A stretch of DNA of 64,000 nucleotides from NCBI RefSeq assembly GCF_000210915.2, contig NC_016620.1, forward strand, positions 2,666,001-2,730,000, in the 5' to 3' direction. A program made the position numbers and the translations under genes. The notes beneath the pieces are model-generated. The model made no database searches. It was given only the letters and a program-made list of their open reading frames with translations, and was not told the DNA's origin. Below, one piece after another: positions 60,484 through 64,000 of the stretch (the first letter of the stretch is position 1; every line of letters starts with the position of its first letter). The stretch comes from Halobacteriovorax marinus SJ. Lineage in GTDB: Bacteria; Bdellovibrionota; Bacteriovoracia; Bacteriovoracales; Bacteriovoracaceae.

Positions 60484-61262
60484 TGTAAATTCCTTAACTG
60501 TACAATTGAAAGTAACGCGACAAGGGCAACCCCAATTAAGGCACCATACGTGTTCACACTTCCAAGGCTAAAACTAATTGCGAAACAAAAACTAAGTAAA
60601 GTTGCCATACCTGTTAGCATAACTTTTAGTCCTACTTTATTTCTTCTTTGAAATTTCTCAATAATATATGAGCTCTGCTGAACTTTACTAGAAAAGACAA
60701 TTGAAATGAGAGACCAAATAACCAAGCAAGCAATGCTTACAACAGTTATTCCCCACTCTTTAAATTGTGTAAAAACTTGATTCTTTAATTCTTCTGCTTT
60801 TGAAATTGCTTTAACTGCCCCAAGTGTTAACTTTGAAGAACCAACGAGTCTAACAAGGTAATCTCTAATTAGGTTTTGACTTCTCTCTTGCAGACTTTTA
60901 TCAAGAATAACTTTTAGTCCGGCATAGTTAAGATTCATCTCTTCCATTTCCATCCCAAGATCCAGATTTGAAAGTACTTTTGAAACTTGATCTTGAATCT
61001 CAGCTTCTCCTAAGATCTCAACTCTATTCACTCCAGGAAGTTCCGTAAGTTTTCTCGATATTCTCTTATGATTTTCCTGTCCAGAGATCAGCGCATGAAA
61101 GTATGGCCCTGTAGAGTAAGATGAATTAGTAGCAAACACACTCTCTTCAATACTTGTGAAGTTAATTGCACATGCCAGTACAAAGATAGAAGTCATTGCG
61201 AATAGGCCGCCCCAAAAAGGGTGATTCTTTATATTTAGAAAGAAGTTACTTAGATAAAACAT
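60471..61262 (-). CDS. ftsX: FtsX, membrane subunit of the FtsEX divisome ABC system
   Basis: This 263-residue protein has four transmembrane segments (about 15-35, 170-195, 210-235, 240-260) with a large periplasmic loop between the first two (about 40-165), which contains the SGQENHKRISRKLTELPGVNRVEI FtsX-type ECD pattern. It couples cytoplasmic ATP hydrolysis by FtsE to periplasmic hydrolase activators. Overlaps ftsE by 13 bases and envC by 13, so the three are translated together. Confidence 0.92.
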   Translation of the reverse strand: MFYLSNFFLNIKNHPFWGGLFAMTSIFVLACAINFTSIEESVFATNSSYSTGPYFHALISGQENHKRISRKLTELPGVNRVEILGEAEIQDQVSKVLSNLDLGMEMEEMNLNYAGLKVILDKSLQERSQNLIRDYLVRLVGSSKLTLGAVKAISKAEELKNQVFTQFKEWGITVVSIACLVIWSLISIVFSSKVQQSSYIIEKFQRRNKVGLKVMLTGMATLLSFCFAISFSLGSVNTYGALIGVALVALLSIVQLRNLQWHE

Positions 61263-61954
61263 GCATGCCCCGAGTAAACAAGTCTACCACCATCTAAGTG
61301 TACGATTCTCCCAGAGAATTGTTTTACCAACTCTTTATTGTGAGAGGCCCAGATAACGGTAAGCTTTCGTTTAACATTATATAAATTTAAAATATCAAAT
61401 ATCTTTCTAGCACTCTCGGCATCAAGTGAACTTGTTGGTTCGTCACAAACAATAATATCTGGCCTTGAAAGAAGTGCTCTTATGATGGCAATCTTTTGTT
61501 TTAATCCACCATTTGCATTTTTCATCTTTATATCGAGTCTATCAGTGATACCTACAATTCTTGATAGCTCCATAACATCTTTATCAAACTCTTTTCTAGA
61601 ATTATAAAACTTAGGATCGTAACTAAAATTCAAATTCTCTCTACAACTTAAATTTCCAAAGACTCTAAGATCTTGAAAAACTTGTGAGATAAAAACACTT
61701 GAATCAGGTCTCTTCACTCTCCCACTATCCGGCTCAATATCTCCAGCAAGAACTTTTAGTAATGTCGTCTTACCTGCCCCTGAAGCACCTGTTATAAAAA
61801 CGACTTCACCTTTTTCTACTGAAAATTGAACATGTCTAAGACCTACAGTTGTACCAAACGTAACTGTGACATCTTCAAGATAGAAGAGGTTTTTAGATGT
61901 GAAATTTGAGCGATTTTGTGGGCTTTGCGTTCTATGAAACGAATTATTGATCAT
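61250..61954 (-). CDS. ftsE: FtsE, ATPase of FtsEX
   Basis: This 234-residue ABC ATPase has Walker A (GASGAGKTTLL), a signature-like segment NGGLKQKIAIIRALL in place of LSGGQ-RVAIARAL, Walker B (IIVCDEPTSSLDA) and switch His (WASHNKELV). The signature GGLKQK is a divergence from LSGGQ. A 20-residue N-terminal tail precedes the ABC core. First gene of ftsE-ftsX-envC-ctpA. SD AAAGG precedes the ATG. Confidence 0.93.
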   Translation of the reverse strand: MINNSFHRTQSPQNRSNFTSKNLFYLEDVTVTFGTTVGLRHVQFSVEKGEVVFITGASGAGKTTLLKVLAGDIEPDSGRVKRPDSSVFISQVFQDLRVFGNLSCRENLNFSYDPKFYNSRKEFDKDVMELSRIVGITDRLDIKMKNANGGLKQKIAIIRALLSRPDIIVCDEPTSSLDAESARKIFDILNLYNVKRKLTVIWASHNKELVKQFSGRIVHLDGGRLVYSGHACFI

Positions 61955-62256
61955 CCTGACCTTTCCTTAAATTCTATTATTCAAATCATCCTAATTTGAA
62001 GCTGTAATGCATTTGCTACAGCTCTTATATTCTAACCAATTGCTGGATTTTAGTAAAGAAATCCATTAGATATGAATGAATTTTGAAAATTTTTCTAAGG
62101 CTAAGTCCCCTATAATACATCATAGGTAAAACCGACCATAGTAGTTGGTTACACTTTGGCCCCAAATGCGCACAGCAACATCAAACTTCACAGACTCCTA
62201 ACTTGAGCCCTTGATCACAGCGTGATAGAAAATAGCAAAACTTCTAAGGAGAAAGT
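61955..62256. other. Divergent promoter region, ftsE and the 62257 gene
   Basis: These 302 bases hold promoters in both directions. Toward the right, TATAAT at 62111-62116 predicts a leader of about 135 bases; it contains AACCGAC (62130-62136) nearly paired with GTTGGTT (62144-62150), and the SD AAGGAG. Toward ftsE lie the two dyads described at 61980-62023. Confidence 0.5.
61980..62023 (-). promoter_or_regulatory. Two inverted repeats upstream of ftsE
   Basis: TTCAAAT (61980-61986) with ATTTGAA (61994-62000), centred on TAGGAT on the minus strand, and AGCTGTA (62000-62006) with TACAGCT (62017-62023). The first shares a 15-base core (AAATNATCCTAATTT, plus strand) with the FtsB-like gene promoter at 20134-20148. 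Confidence 0.5.
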
Positions 62257-63123
62257 ATGGCCACTCAAGCTTGGAAAATTGAAAGAGATTTACTTCTTTC
62301 AAATAGAATTAAGAATTACTCTAATCACTTTGTGTCGCTTGGTTACTATGACCTTGTTTATGTAGAAGTAGATGAAGAAGATAATCCTTTGATTAATTCT
62401 GATGGAAGAAGTTTTAGTGCATTTACTTCTAAAGAACTTGCATGGAGAAGTAAAACAAACCAAGAGCTAGAAGATATTATCAGCAATAAGATTCCTCTTG
62501 CTACTAAATCAATTAATTTAAAATCTTTTATGATTGGAGACTTGGCCTTTTCTCTCTCAAGCAATACAGATATTAGATTTATAAAAATAAATCCTATACT
62601 TTTCACAGAGCAAGAGAAAACTCTCCTACTCCATGAAGAAGTTTTGATTATTCCTATTAAAGATGAGTTAACTTCTAAACACATTCTCACATCTGCGGAT
62701 GAATCAATGGCACTGCTAGCAATAAAGCCCAATGATGAGAAGAGAATGGGAATGGAGTTAGTCTTCTATTGTTTAACAACTAAAAATCTTCCTGATGATT
62801 TAGAAGAAAAAGAGCGCGTTCTCAATGAGAGAATTGCAGAGCTATCTTTCTATAGTTCTAGAGTTCCTATTAAAAAAGGAAGTAGTTCAATACTCTGTGT
62901 AATTGTTAATTTAGAAAATTCAATGGAAGAGACCGCTTTCATTAGAAACTACAAGACGATGGATAAGCATAGTGATGTGATCTTTGTCACCAGTGATTTA
63001 AAAATCAAAACTGGTGACTTAGAAGTAATCCCTTACAACGGTGAAAGTATCGATACTGTTTTTATGCCAATTATTAACTGGCAAAATAATCACAGATCAC
63101 CAATGCAATCTACAATGAACTAG
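62257..63123 (+). CDS. Soluble protein, unknown function
   Basis: This 288-residue protein has no signal or membrane segment. I recognise no family. The middle has an alternating hydrophobic pattern (about 95-130 and 200-260) suggesting alpha/beta, with conserved-looking DGRSFSAFTSKELAWR near residue 50. It is preceded by AAGGAG and a long leader, and overlaps the HD-domain gene by 4 bases, convergently. Confidence 0.65.
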   Translation: MATQAWKIERDLLLSNRIKNYSNHFVSLGYYDLVYVEVDEEDNPLINSDGRSFSAFTSKELAWRSKTNQELEDIISNKIPLATKSINLKSFMIGDLAFSLSSNTDIRFIKINPILFTEQEKTLLLHEEVLIIPIKDELTSKHILTSADESMALLAIKPNDEKRMGMELVFYCLTTKNLPDDLEEKERVLNERIAELSFYSSRVPIKKGSSSILCVIVNLENSMEETAFIRNYKTMDKHSDVIFVTSDLKIKTGDLEVIPYNGESIDTVFMPIINWQNNHRSPMQSTMN

Positions 63124-64000
63124 CCTGGAATTAATCCGGCCTTAACTAACCTCTCATGTGTTTTCATTGAGCAAAACACATTGGGAGTGTAATTCATCTT
63201 CTTATGCAGACTTGAGATAACTGAATTTTCAACATCTGCTAAAAGTTTAATATCCCCATTATCATAACTTATTTTTACCGGATCTCTCTCTAGTAATAAA
63301 TTAGACTTCTGTCCATTCTTCGCAATGGCCTTTGGAGATTTAACATAAATAATATCTTTCTTAGGAAGATCAGGTAGAATCCAGTCCTCCGGACTTCCAT
63401 TTTTCTGGAGATACTCTTCTAGCTCTTTAACTTTTGCCTGTGCCTTTTTTACGACTTTATCATTTTCAGTGGCCTTATCTTGATCAAAGAGTATTTGCTT
63501 GAACTCACTACAATTAATAGTCTTCGCCCCTCTCTCTAATAATAAAGTAAGCGCCATATCCTTTATATGAGGAACTTTATCTAGATCTCCATTTGAATAA
63601 TGCTTTTGAACTAAGCTAATGAAGTAACTATCGTTAAAGCCATAGAACTTCATTGGATCATTTGCAATCATATCCAATAGATCACTGTAGCGATAAATAT
63701 AACCTTTCTCTAAAAAGTGAAATGTAATTTTCTCAGCAATAGCATCATACTTTGATCCTCTAGGTGATCTGATGACTTGAGAGTACCAAGCAAATCTAGA
63801 CATTAGAAAATCTTCTACACAGTGAAGAGCATTATGCCTGATCGTTAGAATATCATGCTGATCGACCTTTCTAACTTCAAAGTGGTGAAGAAGATAGTCG
63901 CGATCATAAGCTCCATACTTTAGACCAGTATAGTGAGCATCTCTAAGCAGGTAGTCCATTCTATCGCAGTCAATCTCTGAATGAAGAATTTGATTTGCCA
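63120..64000 (-). CDS. HD-domain phosphohydrolase (5' end outside window)
   Basis: The gene runs off the right edge; the frame stays open through 64000. The part in view begins ANQILHSEIDCDRMDYLLRD and continues DAHYTGLKYGAYDRDYLL, the SQLDADRMDYLLRDSYYTG-type segment of SAMHD1/YwfO-like HD-superfamily proteins (dNTPase-like). The HD metal residues themselves lie upstream, outside the window. An internal ATG at 63959 is in the middle of the conserved motif, so it is not the start. Confidence 0.8.
   Translation of the reverse strand, partial: ANQILHSEIDCDRMDYLLRDAHYTGLKYGAYDRDYLLHHFEVRKVDQHDILTIRHNALHCVEDFLMSRFAWYSQVIRSPRGSKYDAIAEKITFHFLEKGYIYRYSDLLDMIANDPMKFYGFNDSYFISLVQKHYSNGDLDKVPHIKDMALTLLLERGAKTINCSEFKQILFDQDKATENDKVVKKAQAKVKELEEYLQKNGSPEDWILPDLPKKDIIYVKSPKAIAKNGQKSNLLLERDPVKISYDNGDIKLLADVENSVISSLHKKMNYTPNVFCSMKTHERLVKAGLIPG

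Noticed and set aside
1-64000. tRNA, rRNA, CRISPR arrays, transposases, integrase or attachment sites
   Set aside because: No T-loop-like GTTCGANTC pattern in a cloverleaf, no repeated spaced units, and no transposase or integrase motif seen by reading; a dedicated search was not possible.

Overview
The window is a dense, low-GC bacterial chromosome segment from a flagellated Gram-negative organism. LPS export (lptCA/lptB), sigma-54, motAB, ftsEX/envC, many lipoproteins and signal peptides, a family-B Pol II and a lysine/alanine histone H1-like protein together suggest Bdellovibrionota, most like marine Bacteriovoracaceae (Halobacteriovorax-type predators). That placement is an inference from gene content, order and base composition, not from a marker comparison. 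I saw no rRNA, tRNA, CRISPR array, insertion sequence or prophage.

Layout. 1-3000: edge of a histone-like gene and a large Cys-rich secreted protein. 3070-8090: clpS-clpA, a TerB-like protein, a metzincin-type lipoprotein and the hibernation factor. 8158-11410: the conserved block lptCA-lptB-rpoN-hpf (minus strand). 11613-16540: mutS, an L,D-transpeptidase, an RDD protein and a solute-binding protein. 16529-22496: aspS, a DUF192 lipoprotein, an FtsB/DivIC-like protein with a long N-terminal extension, YggT and YihY. 22832-26433: polB and an M15 peptidase lipoprotein. 26588-30401: an aromatic amino-acid operon (DAHP synthase/chorismate mutase, aminotransferase, prephenate dehydrogenase, prephenate dehydratase). 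30398-35126: YciB, a WYL protein, a pseudouridine synthase and motAB. 35307-40600: a run of exported proteins, mostly unrecognised. 40630-41537: a structured non-coding island around a small protein. 41538-46473: the rpsF-type operon (S6-S18 fusion, DUF2232 protein, rplI, dnaB, pabB). 46626-51374: LON-domain protein, a degenerate response regulator, RNase E/G and a nucleoside transporter. 51493-53676: thymidine and purine nucleoside phosphorylases. 53784-61954: DnaQ-like exonuclease, a degenerate histidine kinase, xseA, ctpA, envC-like, ftsX and ftsE. 62257-64000: an unknown protein and the edge of an HD-domain phosphohydrolase.

Themes. Envelope growth and division: ftsE-ftsX-envC-ctpA, FtsB-like protein, YciB, LptCA, L,D-transpeptidase and M15 peptidase. 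Nucleoside uptake and phosphorolysis: NupC, DeoA and PunA, which fits a predator feeding on prey nucleic acid.

The most unusual points are: (1) ribosomal proteins S6 and S18 fused in one reading frame; (2) eight genes whose -10-like hexamer ends exactly six bases before the ATG and that lack a good Shine-Dalgarno sequence, mostly with a -35-like hexamer at 17 bp, which predicts leaderless mRNAs; (3) a 15-bp perfect inverted repeat that would bury both the ribosome-binding site and the AUG of the L,D-transpeptidase; (4) a sigma-28-like promoter before motA; (5) a shared inverted-repeat motif before the FtsB-like gene and ftsE; and (6) an LptC-LptA fusion.
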